Assembly: GCA_045642565.1 (NCBI GenBank)
Contig: JAZUJE010000002.1
Coordinates: 124,001-188,000, forward strand
Origin: UBA1764 sp045642565
GTDB lineage: Bacteria > Bacillota > Clostridia > Peptostreptococcales > Anaerovoracaceae
Direction of reading: 5' to 3'
Length of the DNA stretch: 64,000 nt
A program made the translations under genes and the position numbers. Below are positions 35,664 to 44,133 of the stretch, in pieces. The notes under the pieces are model-generated. The model was given only the letters and a program-made list of their open reading frames with translations. It made no database searches and was not told the origin of the DNA. Numbering within the stretch: position 1 is the first letter of the stretch; each line of letters opens with the position of its first letter.

Positions 35664-36953
35664 CTATTTTTTAGGAACAAGCTTGTCTTGTCCGCCCATA
35701 TAAGGTCTAAGAACCTCAGGAATTCTTACAGTTCCATCTGCCTGATAGTTATTCTCAAGGAAGGCAATAAGCATTCTTGGAGGAGCAACTACGGTATTGT
35801 TCAATGTATGAGGCAAATAGTTTCCTTTTTCCTTGTCACGAACCCTTATTTGGAGTCTTCTTGCCTGAGCATCTCCAAGATTAGAGCAAGAACCAACTTC
35901 AAAGTACTTTTGCTGTCTTGGAGACCAAGCTTCTACATCACAAGACTTGCATTTAAGATCTGCCAAATCACCTGTGCAGCATTCCAATGTTCTTACAGGG
36001 ATATCCATTGATCTGAAAAGTTCTACTGTATAGCTCCAAAGCTTGTCGTACCATGCTTTTGATTCTTCCGGCTCGCAGATAACAACCATCTCTTGTTTTT
36101 CAAATTGATGAATTCTGTAAACTCCGCGCTCTTCGATTCCGTGAGCACCAACTTCTTTTCTGAAACACGGACTATATGATGTTAAAGTTTGAGGAAGCTG
36201 GTCCTTTTCTAAAATCTGACCAATGTATCTGCCAACCATAGAATGCTCGGAGGTTCCAATCAAATACAAATCTTCGCCTTCAATTTTGTACATCATGTTT
36301 TCCATCTCACTAAATGACATAACGCCTTTAACTACATCGCCGTGAATCATAAATGGTGGAATGAAATATGTGAAGCCTTTATTAATCATAAAATCTCTTG
36401 CATATGAAAGAATGCTTGAGTGAAGTCTTGCAATATCGCCTTTAAGATAATAGAAACCATTACCTGATGTTCTTCTTGCTGAATCAAGATCTATACCATC
36501 CATGCTTTCCATAATATCTACATGATAAGGAACTTCATAATCAGGAACTACAGGTTCGCCAAACTTTTCTATTTCAACATTTTCTGTATCATCTTTTCCT
36601 ACAGGAACAGTATCATCTACCATCTGTGGAATAACCATCATACATTCGTTAAGCTTTACTGAAAGTTCTTCTTCTTTCTTTTCAAGATTTTCAAGCTCTT
36701 CTGCCATTTCGGTAACTTGCTTTTTTGCAAGTTCGGCTTCATCTTTTTTGCCTTCTTTCATAAGCTGACCGATTTGCTTTGAAACAACATTTCTATTATT
36801 TCTAAGCTCATCGCCACGTGTCTTTGCCTGCCTCATCTCTTCATCGTATGCGATAGCCTTATCTACGAGAGGAAGCTTCTCATCTTGAAATTTCTTTTTT
36901 ATGTTTTCTTTTACTAAATCAGGATTGTTTCTTACAAATTTAATGTCTAACAT
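35664..36953 (-). CDS. serS: Seryl-tRNA synthetase
   Basis: 429-residue class II synthetase. The N-terminal long coiled coil (residues about 30-105) that grips the tRNA-Ser long arm is followed by motif 2 (SYSPCFRKEVGAHG...RVHQFEK-like YRIHQFEKQEMV) and motif 3 (NNTVVAPPRMLIAFLENNYQ). Full length. No T-box leader: it follows rsmA by 24 nt in the walR operon. Confidence 0.97.
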   Translation of the reverse strand: MLDIKFVRNNPDLVKENIKKKFQDEKLPLVDKAIAYDEEMRQAKTRGDELRNNRNVVSKQIGQLMKEGKKDEAELAKKQVTEMAEELENLEKKEEELSVKLNECMMVIPQMVDDTVPVGKDDTENVEIEKFGEPVVPDYEVPYHVDIMESMDGIDLDSARRTSGNGFYYLKGDIARLHSSILSYARDFMINKGFTYFIPPFMIHGDVVKGVMSFSEMENMMYKIEGEDLYLIGTSEHSMVGRYIGQILEKDQLPQTLTSYSPCFRKEVGAHGIEERGVYRIHQFEKQEMVVICEPEESKAWYDKLWSYTVELFRSMDIPVRTLECCTGDLADLKCKSCDVEAWSPRQQKYFEVGSCSNLGDAQARRLQIRVRDKEKGNYLPHTLNNTVVAPPRMLIAFLENNYQADGTVRIPEVLRPYMGGQDKLVPKK

Positions 36954-36977
36954 TTTTGTACCTTCTTTTTAATTCAG

Positions 36978-37844
36978 CTACCATCTCGATAACTCTTCTT
37001 TTGTCACTTGATTATTTGTTGGCTTTGGAACTTGTCCTTTTGAATTAGCAATTTTTGCGAACTCTTCAAGGCTAAGTGTTTCTGCACGACGCTTTGGATC
37101 TATGCCTATGCTTTCTAAGAAATCACTGACTTGTTTTTTGTCATTACCAATATATCCAACAAGATTATTTGCAAGAGTTTTTCTTTTATGAGAAAAGCTC
37201 TGTTTTACCACATCAAATAGTGCGTCCTTATCACAATCTACCGGAGCAGTCTTTCTGAACTCAAGATTTACTACAGCAGAATCTACATTAGGTGTTGGTA
37301 AAAATAACTCTCTTCCAACAGTTCGTATATATGTAGGTTCGGTGTAATATTGCACAAGCACAGATAACAATCCTCTTTTTCTGGTGCCCGGCTTAGCGCA
37401 AATTCTTTCTGCTACCTCTTTTTGAATCATAATCGTAAAATTCTCAAACTTTATTCCGCATTCAAGAACTTTAGTAATGATTGGCGATGTTATATTATAA
37501 GGAATATTTCCGACAATTTTTAAGCCTTTAAAATTTTCAGCGTGTTCATGATTTAATATTTCTTGAAAATCAGCATCAAGTACATCATCAAATACTATGC
37601 GAACTTTTTCGTTCCCGGCAAATTGTGCTCTCAGCATTTTTACCAAGCGCTGATCAATCTCGATTGCTGCAAGATGTCCAACTTTCTCTGCCAATGGAAT
37701 CGTCAGAGCTCCGGCCCCTGGACCAATTTCTAAAACAAAATCATCTGGGCCTGCACCAAGCGTGTTTATTATGTCATTAATAACTTCACTGCTTTGAATA
37801 AAGTTTTGGCTGAATTGTTTTTTTAAATTTAGCATTTCTGGCAT
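36978..37844 (-). CDS. rsmA: 16S rRNA (adenine1518-N6/1519-N6)-dimethyltransferase
   Basis: 288-residue KsgA/RsmA. LKKQFSQNF N-terminus, SAM-binding LEIGPGAGALT and catalytic VGNIPYNITSPI are diagnostic. Full length with a short C-terminal tail. AGAGG site; 10 nt after the DivIC-like gene. Confidence 0.97.
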   Translation of the reverse strand: MPEMLNLKKQFSQNFIQSSEVINDIINTLGAGPDDFVLEIGPGAGALTIPLAEKVGHLAAIEIDQRLVKMLRAQFAGNEKVRIVFDDVLDADFQEILNHEHAENFKGLKIVGNIPYNITSPIITKVLECGIKFENFTIMIQKEVAERICAKPGTRKRGLLSVLVQYYTEPTYIRTVGRELFLPTPNVDSAVVNLEFRKTAPVDCDKDALFDVVKQSFSHKRKTLANNLVGYIGNDKKQVSDFLESIGIDPKRRAETLSLEEFAKIANSKGQVPKPTNNQVTKEELSRW

Positions 37845-37854
37845 AATTCTACCT

Positions 37855-38370
37855 CTACTTTGATTTTACACTGCCATCTTGTTCTTCTGTCTCAAGATCA
37901 GGATTAACAATATACAAAACCTCTCCTTCGCGAATCATATGAAGTTCAGAACGAGCTGCGTTCTCTACATATTCATCCGAATCAAGTTCTTGGAGTTCGG
38001 CTTGAAGCTGTTCTTTCTTTTGTGTAAGATTATCAAGCTGTTTTTCAGCATTGCGTTTTTCGATTTTAAGATTGGCAAGCTTTAAGCCTTGCACTACAAC
38101 AATGACTGCCACTATAGCCAAAGCTAACAGCATAAGAGCAAAACGACCCCATTTAATTTTTATCTTCTTGCGAGGTTTTTCGCTCGTGCTTACAACGCTG
38201 TCCGAATCAGATGAATCTACTTTAACTTTTTTGGCCTTCTTGCTCATACGAGCTTCCCGACGAGCTTTAATTCTTTCGTCCTCTTCGGTGCTTAGATATC
38301 TATCTTCAAAGCGATGAGTATTAAATTTTTCGACATCATACTTTGTGTCAAAATTGTATCGGTCTCTCAT
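37855..38370 (-). CDS. DivIC/FtsB-like septum protein
   Basis: 171-residue bitopic protein: a charged cytoplasmic tail of about 70 residues, one membrane helix (WGRFALMLLALAIVAVIVVV), a coiled coil (KIEKRNAEKQLDNLTQKKEQL) and the conserved YVENAARSELHMIREGEVLY end. This is the DivIC (FtsB) layout, which bridges FtsL and FtsQ in the divisome. Start overlaps the walK stop by one base. Confidence 0.9.
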   Translation of the reverse strand: MRDRYNFDTKYDVEKFNTHRFEDRYLSTEEDERIKARREARMSKKAKKVKVDSSDSDSVVSTSEKPRKKIKIKWGRFALMLLALAIVAVIVVVQGLKLANLKIEKRNAEKQLDNLTQKKEQLQAELQELDSDEYVENAARSELHMIREGEVLYIVNPDLETEEQDGSVKSK

Positions 38371-40199
38371 TATTCAATACCCACAACGCCTCTATGCGTA
38401 ACAAGAGGTAAACTAATGGTCATATTTGTTCCCTCTCCTAATTTACTTGTTACATCTATTGTTCCATGATGTTCTTCGATAATCTGCTTTGAAATAGCAA
38501 GTCCCAAGCCGGAACTTCCCATAGCTCTACTGCGAGCTTTGTCCACTCGATAGAATCTTTCAAAGATTCTTGGAAGATCTTCCGGAGAAATACCAAGTCC
38601 ATCATCTTTTATACTGATTTTTACAAGAGCACCTTCTTTAATTGCATTTACACTAATATGTCCGCCCTCTTCAGTATATTTTACTGAGTTGGAAATTATA
38701 TTTAAGATTACCTGCTCCATTCTATCTATATCCATTGCAACACGGAGCTCTAAATCAGAATCAAATAAGCTTGCAATCTCTTGGTTCTTTTGTGATGCAA
38801 TAGGTCTCATCTTTTCAATGCACGTTTTAAGAAGGTTTGTAAGATTTCCTTCTTTTATATTCCATCTTTCCTGGCGGTGATCAAGTCTTGATAATTGAAG
38901 CAAATCTTTAACCAATCTATTCATTCTGTCTGCTTCACTATTTATAATTTCAAGGAAGTGATCTGTTGTATCAGGGTCTACCCCGCCATCCATAAGAGTT
39001 TCTGTGTAAGCTTTAACCGTTGCAAGCGGTGTTTTAAGTTCGTGGGAAACATTTGCAACGAAATCTTTTTGCATATCTTCAAGTTTTTGTCTTTCTGTAA
39101 TATCTTGAAGAAGAATTAAAACTCCGGCATCGTTTTCTTCATATAAAAATCTATCGTATCTTACAGCAAATGTCAGTCCGCCGTAATCAAATGTAAATCC
39201 TACTTCGCCCTCTAAAGAATTATTTAAAACTGTTGAAAGTTTAAGTTCCGGAGCAAGATGCCCTAAGAGAGATTCGTAATTATATGTGCTATAGTCTTCG
39301 TTTTCTTTTAGACCAAGCATTCTTCTGGCAGCTTTATTAATATGAATAATTGTTCCGTCCTTACTGATAGCAATAAGACCATCTGCCATATATTTTAAAA
39401 TTGTTTCAAGCTTACTCTTCTCGCCCTGGATTTCATCAAGTGTATCATCAAGTTTTCCTTGCATAAGATTAAACATCTTAGCAAGCTGTCCTATTTCATC
39501 ATCTGATTTTACAGGAACCTCGTTACTAAAATCGCCTTCGGACATTTTTGCAACGGTTTCTGTAACCTTATTAATCGGGCCCGTAATATTACTTGCTAAA
39601 ATGAAACCGAGAACAATTGTAATAACAAGAGCAAGTAAAGTTGCCTGAATAAAAATACGTCTGTTTTGAGAAGTTAAAGTATCAATACTGGTTTTGTCTG
39701 CTCGAACAATAACTACACCTGTTGTTTCTGTTGAAGCTTTATGCACGATGGCATAACAACGATTCATAATGTTTACGCCTTCGGCTGTACTTGTATCTGT
39801 TTGTTCGTCAAGCCCTGTAGTAAGAACTTTTGTGATTAGGCCTGCATCAAAAACCGCAGTAGCATTCTTTCCAAGTAAATTACTGTTCGTTGATGCAACT
39901 ATATAAAGGTCTTTATCAACTATTGATATTTCTTCTGATAAACCAAATGAAAAACCCTGAGATAAGTATCCTTGAATATCTATCTCATTTTCTTTTAAAT
40001 CATCGTATCCTGAAAGTGTATCTAACAAACCACTTTCACGAACTGTGTTATCAATATTTTGCGCAAGAGAAGAAATCTGATAATCTTCTATTCGATTAAG
40101 CAAGAATACCGATACGATACTCATTGCAATAAATACAAGAAGGAAATAAATCAGAATCATTCTCCAGCGTATGCTGGTTTTTGCTTTTGGAGATTTCAT
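38370..40199 (-). CDS. walK: Sensor histidine kinase WalK
   Basis: 609 residues. Two membrane helices (about 14-34 and 182-203) enclose an external sensor domain, then a HAMP domain (195-255), a PAS domain (262-370), the phosphoacceptor His386 in NVSHELKTPL and an HATPase domain with NIISNSVKYT, DDGLGISPED and GSSGLGLAISK. This is the WalK/PhoR domain order and it overlaps walR by 4 bp. WalK controls cell-wall turnover in Firmicutes. walH and walI, which regulate it, lie 15 kb away here. Confidence 0.93.
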   Translation of the reverse strand: MKSPKAKTSIRWRMILIYFLLVFIAMSIVSVFLLNRIEDYQISSLAQNIDNTVRESGLLDTLSGYDDLKENEIDIQGYLSQGFSFGLSEEISIVDKDLYIVASTNSNLLGKNATAVFDAGLITKVLTTGLDEQTDTSTAEGVNIMNRCYAIVHKASTETTGVVIVRADKTSIDTLTSQNRRIFIQATLLALVITIVLGFILASNITGPINKVTETVAKMSEGDFSNEVPVKSDDEIGQLAKMFNLMQGKLDDTLDEIQGEKSKLETILKYMADGLIAISKDGTIIHINKAARRMLGLKENEDYSTYNYESLLGHLAPELKLSTVLNNSLEGEVGFTFDYGGLTFAVRYDRFLYEENDAGVLILLQDITERQKLEDMQKDFVANVSHELKTPLATVKAYTETLMDGGVDPDTTDHFLEIINSEADRMNRLVKDLLQLSRLDHRQERWNIKEGNLTNLLKTCIEKMRPIASQKNQEIASLFDSDLELRVAMDIDRMEQVILNIISNSVKYTEEGGHISVNAIKEGALVKISIKDDGLGISPEDLPRIFERFYRVDKARSRAMGSSGLGLAISKQIIEEHHGTIDVTSKLGEGTNMTISLPLVTHRGVVGIE

Positions 40200-40906
40200 T
40201 CGCCTCTGCTAAAGAAGTATCCTACGCCTCTTTTTGTAACAATATATTTTGGATCACCTGGGTCATCTTCGAGCTTTTCACGAAGCCTGCGGACAGTAAC
40301 ATCTACTGTTCTGATGTCGCCATAATATTCATAACCCCACACTTCTTCAAGAAGTTGTTCACGAGAAAATACTTTATTTTCTCTTTCTGCAAGATATTTA
40401 AGAAGCTCAAATTCACGGAGCGTTAAATCAAGAACCTGACCGTTCTTTCTGATCTCATAACGTCCCATATCAAGCTGAAGGCTTCCAAAGTCTTTAAGCT
40501 CTGCGCTAGCATCTTCGGTTTCTCCATCTTGGATACTGGTTCTTCTTATATTTGCCTTGATTCGAGCAATCAGCTCGCGCATACCAAATGGCTTTGTGAT
40601 ATAATCGTCTGCTCCAAGCTCAAGTCCTAAAACCTTATCAACTTCTTCTTCTTTTGCCGTAAGCATAAGAATAGGAACGTTGCTCTTTTCTCTAATTTGC
40701 TTGCAAACTTCAAAGCCATCCATTACCGGAAGCATTATGTCAAGCAAGATTAAGTCTGCATCTCCGGCAAGGGCTTTCTTTAGGCCTTCTCCGCCATCAA
40801 ATGCAGCGTCAACTTCATATCCTTCTTTCTTAAGGTTGTACTTTATTATGTTTGAAATTGGAGCTTCGTCTTCAATAATTAGAATTTTCTTTGGGCTTTC
40901 GCTCAT
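40196..40906 (-). CDS. walR: Response regulator WalR (OmpR family)
   Basis: 236 residues. Receiver domain with acidic pair Glu12-Asp13, phosphoacceptor Asp56 (LILLDIMLP) and Lys105 region (DYITKPFG), then an OmpR winged helix (TLREFELLKYLAE, RTVDVTVRRLREKLE, RGVGYFF). The frame extends to 40942, but the ATG at 40906 has a CAGGAGG site and gives the normal family start. A perfect WalR binding box lies in front of the 56.8-kb wal operon, which supports the assignment. Confidence 0.94.
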   Translation of the reverse strand: MSESPKKILIIEDEAPISNIIKYNLKKEGYEVDAAFDGGEGLKKALAGDADLILLDIMLPVMDGFEVCKQIREKSNVPILMLTAKEEEVDKVLGLELGADDYITKPFGMRELIARIKANIRRTSIQDGETEDASAELKDFGSLQLDMGRYEIRKNGQVLDLTLREFELLKYLAERENKVFSREQLLEEVWGYEYYGDIRTVDVTVRRLREKLEDDPGDPKYIVTKRGVGYFFSRGE

Positions 40907-40921
40907 ATTAATTCCTCCTGT

Positions 40922-40940
40922 GTTTTTCACATAGTCATAC
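40922..40940 (-). promoter_or_regulatory. Leader motif shared with the zinc-ribbon gene
   Basis: GTATGACTATGTGAAAAAC on the minus strand, 6 bp downstream of the -10. Matches 35102-35121 except for one missing base. Confidence 0.6.
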
Positions 40941-40946
40941 ATAATA

Positions 40947-40955
40947 ATTATATCA
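40947..40955 (-). promoter_or_regulatory. Extended -10 promoter of walR operon
   Basis: TGA-TATAAT on the minus strand, about 41 nt before the walR ATG. The upstream stretch 40980-41060 is unusually GC- and GT-rich for this window and holds a bulged GGCTCA/TGAGGCC hairpin of unknown role. Confidence 0.6.
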
Positions 40956-41062
40956 TATAATCCCGAAAATCATAGCTAAAGGCCTCACGAAGGCTGAGCC
41001 TGCGGGACGCCCTTAGTGTCCATCACATCGCCATCACACCCACACCTACACTTAAACAACAA

Positions 41063-41089
41063 AAAAACACGGCTTTTCGCCGTGTTTTT
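41063..41089 (-). terminator. Terminator after CofE-like gene
   Basis: AAAAACACGGC/GCCGTGTTTTT stem with a 5-nt loop, 14 nt past the stop codon. Confidence 0.9.
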
Positions 41090-41102
41090 GCTCATTTTTC
41101 GC

Positions 41103-42293
41103 TTATTTTGCTGTTAAATTGTCAAAATAACCAGAAATCCAAATAATTGGAGTTCCCTTATCTCCGGAACCTGAGGTAAGGTCACAAAGAGAACCGATAA
41201 GATCTGTAAGTCTTCTTGGAGTTGTTCCTTCAGAAACCATCTGACCAACCAAATTAGACTCTTTTTCCTTAATTCTCTGGGAAATAGCATCCTTTAAAGC
41301 CTCACCCTTTAAATCTGCAAAATCATTATCTGCAAGGTATTTAAGCTTAAGCTCATTTGGCTGTCCCTCGAGACCTTTTGTATAAGCAGGGCTTACAACA
41401 GGGTCTGCAAGTTCCCAAATCTTTCCAACAGGATCTTTAAATGCACCGTCTCCGTAAATCATTACTTCGATATTCTTTCCTGTTGCAACTTTTAACTTTG
41501 CAGCAATTCCGTCAACTACCGGCTGGCAATTATGAGGGAAAAGCTTTACTGTATCTTCTGTAGCTTTGTTTGTACCAAGAAGCCCATATTGTTCATTACA
41601 ACCGCTTCCGTCAATAGAAGAAGTAAGGATATCATCCATACCAAGAACGATTCCTGCGCCATTAGCCTTAAGAAGCCTCTTACTTCTCTCTCTGCTATGA
41701 ATATCACAGCAAAGTACATTCTTTGTAAATTTAAGAATAGCTCTGCAGTCATTTGCAAAGATTACTTCACACTCCGCACCTTGAGCTTCAATTAACTTCT
41801 TATAATAATCAATATAATCTACACCTGTGAATTGGTGAAGCTTATATCCGAAAAGCTTCCTATATTCAGCTTCTGTAAGAACATCTGTATATGGGTTTAT
41901 TCCGGCCTCATCAACTTCATCAAGGCTTATAAGATGATTGCCTACCTCATCACTTGGATAACTAAGCATTAAATAAATCTTCTTTGCGCCTTGAGCAAAG
42001 CCCTTAAGACAAATTGCGAATCTATTTCTTGAAAGTATAGGGAAAATAACGCCAAATTCACCACTTGGAAATTTTGCCTTAATATCTTTTGCAATATCTG
42101 CGCAGGATGCATAATTACCCTGAGCTCTTGCAACAACCGACTCTGTTACAGCAACGACATCTCTATCATTCATATCCTTGCCGCCATTGGACGCTTTAAG
42201 AACAGAATCAGTAACAATCTGAACGATGTCATCGCCCTGTCTGATAATAGGTCCTCTTACACCTCTTGATATAACTCCTGTATATCTTTCCAT
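41103..42293 (-). CDS. CofE-like (coenzyme F420-0:L-glutamate ligase family) protein
   Basis: 396 residues. The start YTGVISRGVRGPIIRQGDDI and the segment DRDVVAVTESVVARAQG match the CofE family, GTP-dependent enzymes that add glutamate to F420-0. The C-terminal half (GKNIEVMIYGDGAFKDPVGKIWELADP, then the SEGTTPRRLTDLIGSL end) is typical of the clostridial branch, whose members occur in organisms not known to make F420, so the true substrate is unknown. No other F420 gene is seen. Own promoter, GGAGG site and terminator: a single-gene unit. Confidence 0.8.
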   Translation of the reverse strand: MERYTGVISRGVRGPIIRQGDDIVQIVTDSVLKASNGGKDMNDRDVVAVTESVVARAQGNYASCADIAKDIKAKFPSGEFGVIFPILSRNRFAICLKGFAQGAKKIYLMLSYPSDEVGNHLISLDEVDEAGINPYTDVLTEAEYRKLFGYKLHQFTGVDYIDYYKKLIEAQGAECEVIFANDCRAILKFTKNVLCCDIHSRERSKRLLKANGAGIVLGMDDILTSSIDGSGCNEQYGLLGTNKATEDTVKLFPHNCQPVVDGIAAKLKVATGKNIEVMIYGDGAFKDPVGKIWELADPVVSPAYTKGLEGQPNELKLKYLADNDFADLKGEALKDAISQRIKEKESNLVGQMVSEGTTPRRLTDLIGSLCDLTSGSGDKGTPIIWISGYFDNLTAK

Positions 42294-42339
42294 TAATTTT
42301 CCCTCCTTGGGATTAACCTGTTTCTAAAAAACAAGCTTT

Positions 42340-42368
42340 ATTATACTCCTATATCTTATTCAAGCCAA
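42340..42368 (-). promoter_or_regulatory. Sigma-A promoter for CofE-like gene
   Basis: TTGGCT at 42363-42368, 17-bp spacer, TATAAT at 42340-42345 on the minus strand. Confidence 0.7.
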
Positions 42369-42378
42369 TATTTTTAGG

Positions 42379-44133
42379 CTAGAAAGATACATAATCTTCC
42401 GGATTTAAAGCATCCCCATTATATCTAACTTCAAAATGCAAATGTGGACCGGTAGAATTACCTGTATTGCCAACCAAGGCTATATTTTGACCTTGGTAAA
42501 CCTTTTCTCCGACGGACACATTAAGTTTGCTGCAATGGCCGTATACTGTTGTAAACAATCCGCCGTGGTCTATCTTTACGCAATATCCCAAAGCATTATT
42601 CCAACCCGAGAAAATAACAGTACCACCATCGGAAGCATAAATCTTTGTTCCTGTAGGAGCGGCAAGGTCGATTCCTTCATGCATTCTGCCCCAACGCCAA
42701 CCGCGATGAGAAGAAACAGTATAATTATTAATTGGTCTTGCAAATGTTCCTGTACCAATTCTTTCCGGAATAGGTTTAGTACCACGGTATAAAACTTCAT
42801 CTACAGGATCGGATAATTTTGTTGTTGAAACAATTTCTTTGGATGTTTCTTTTCCGTTAACCCTGCTTATATTAGCAACAATTTGATTCTTTCCATATAT
42901 ACCCGGAGTTTTAACTTCTGTCTCTCCGCTGTAAATAGCAGCATTGTCTATATATTGAGAACCATATTGGATATTTTCAACATAAGTTGCAACTTCTGTG
43001 CTCGCGATAACAATAATAGGATCTGATTCTGCCAAAGCTATTTGCATTCCTGCTTCAAGATTATTCATATCTATACCAGGATTTGCCGTTTGAAGTTGGG
43101 AAACAGTAACACCATATGTTGCAGCGATTTCTGAACTTGTTTCTCCTTTTTGAACTGTATGTATAATATCTTTTATAGAACCTGTCTTTAAATAACGTTC
43201 AGCTTCATCTTCGTTCCATAAATCACCGAGCTTAACGCTTGCGCTTTTTACTTCGACATTATCATTGTAATGAATGTCTGTATATTCTACGCCTTCTTTT
43301 TCTCCGGCATACGAATCTTTAATATTAGCAAGAATTTGTCTCGCAATAGTTTCGTTTTCTACGACTACCTTCTGAACATCGTTTACGCAAATAGCATAAG
43401 CATCAACCTGGAAGTCTTTCATATATGTTAATGTATTTAAAACGTCGTCTGCGGAATCTGTTTTAAGATTAAAGCCTCGCACTGTTTTAAATTCAATATC
43501 ACGCTGCATATTAATTTCGGCATTGGTTCCGGTATTAACAGCAAGTTTATCACCCAAAGCACTAATTGTATCGTATACAACCTTTTTAGATTTTGCGACA
43601 CCAAGAACTCTACCATAATAAGAGTATTCGTAAGCGGTAATAGATGACAAGAAAACAGAGCCGGCAACACCTATGATAGTTAGAGTTACAAAGCAAAACA
43701 GTAAAGCTTTTCTTCGACCTTCGCACCAATATGCAATATCTGCAATCCAGTCGCTGATGTAAAGAATAATGCTATGCAAATGGAAACCGATAACAATAAA
43801 GATGTTTGCAATATCAATTACAAGCCCTCCAAAATCAGTAAAGAATCTTGCCAGGAAACCATATAAGTTATCCCACAAATCTACCCAAGCATTATAAAAC
43901 GGACTGCATGTCTCAGCAAAAGCCTCCATGTATTTTGCACGGCGCTTTTCATTAATCATCCAGTATTGTCCTGACATTTCACGCTTCAGTTTAGAACGTT
44001 CTCTAAAATAATTGAGGATTCTTGTAATCGCTCCTATTTTTCGAGTCTTCTGACGCTCTATTTTCCATAAAGCTCTTGATGCAGAGTAAACTATATTCTC
44101 TTTTCTACTTTTTTGATGTGATTTACTTGCCAT
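42379..44133 (-). CDS. Membrane-anchored M23 peptidase with LysM and G5 domains
   Basis: 584 residues: a basic N-terminal region, one or two membrane helices (about 150-175), an external region, a LysM domain (IHTVQKGETSSEIAATYGV...NPGIDMNNLEAGMQIAL, about 310-355), a G5 domain (about 365-440) and an M23 metalloendopeptidase with HEGIDLAAP, the second zinc site in TVYGHCS and GPHLHFEV. It cuts peptide cross-links of peptidoglycan. It occupies the position where other Clostridia carry the AAA+ helicase loader. Overlaps the DnaD-like gene by 11 bp. Confidence 0.92.
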   Translation of the reverse strand: MASKSHQKSRKENIVYSASRALWKIERQKTRKIGAITRILNYFRERSKLKREMSGQYWMINEKRRAKYMEAFAETCSPFYNAWVDLWDNLYGFLARFFTDFGGLVIDIANIFIVIGFHLHSIILYISDWIADIAYWCEGRRKALLFCFVTLTIIGVAGSVFLSSITAYEYSYYGRVLGVAKSKKVVYDTISALGDKLAVNTGTNAEINMQRDIEFKTVRGFNLKTDSADDVLNTLTYMKDFQVDAYAICVNDVQKVVVENETIARQILANIKDSYAGEKEGVEYTDIHYNDNVEVKSASVKLGDLWNEDEAERYLKTGSIKDIIHTVQKGETSSEIAATYGVTVSQLQTANPGIDMNNLEAGMQIALAESDPIIVIASTEVATYVENIQYGSQYIDNAAIYSGETEVKTPGIYGKNQIVANISRVNGKETSKEIVSTTKLSDPVDEVLYRGTKPIPERIGTGTFARPINNYTVSSHRGWRWGRMHEGIDLAAPTGTKIYASDGGTVIFSGWNNALGYCVKIDHGGLFTTVYGHCSKLNVSVGEKVYQGQNIALVGNTGNSTGPHLHFEVRYNGDALNPEDYVSF

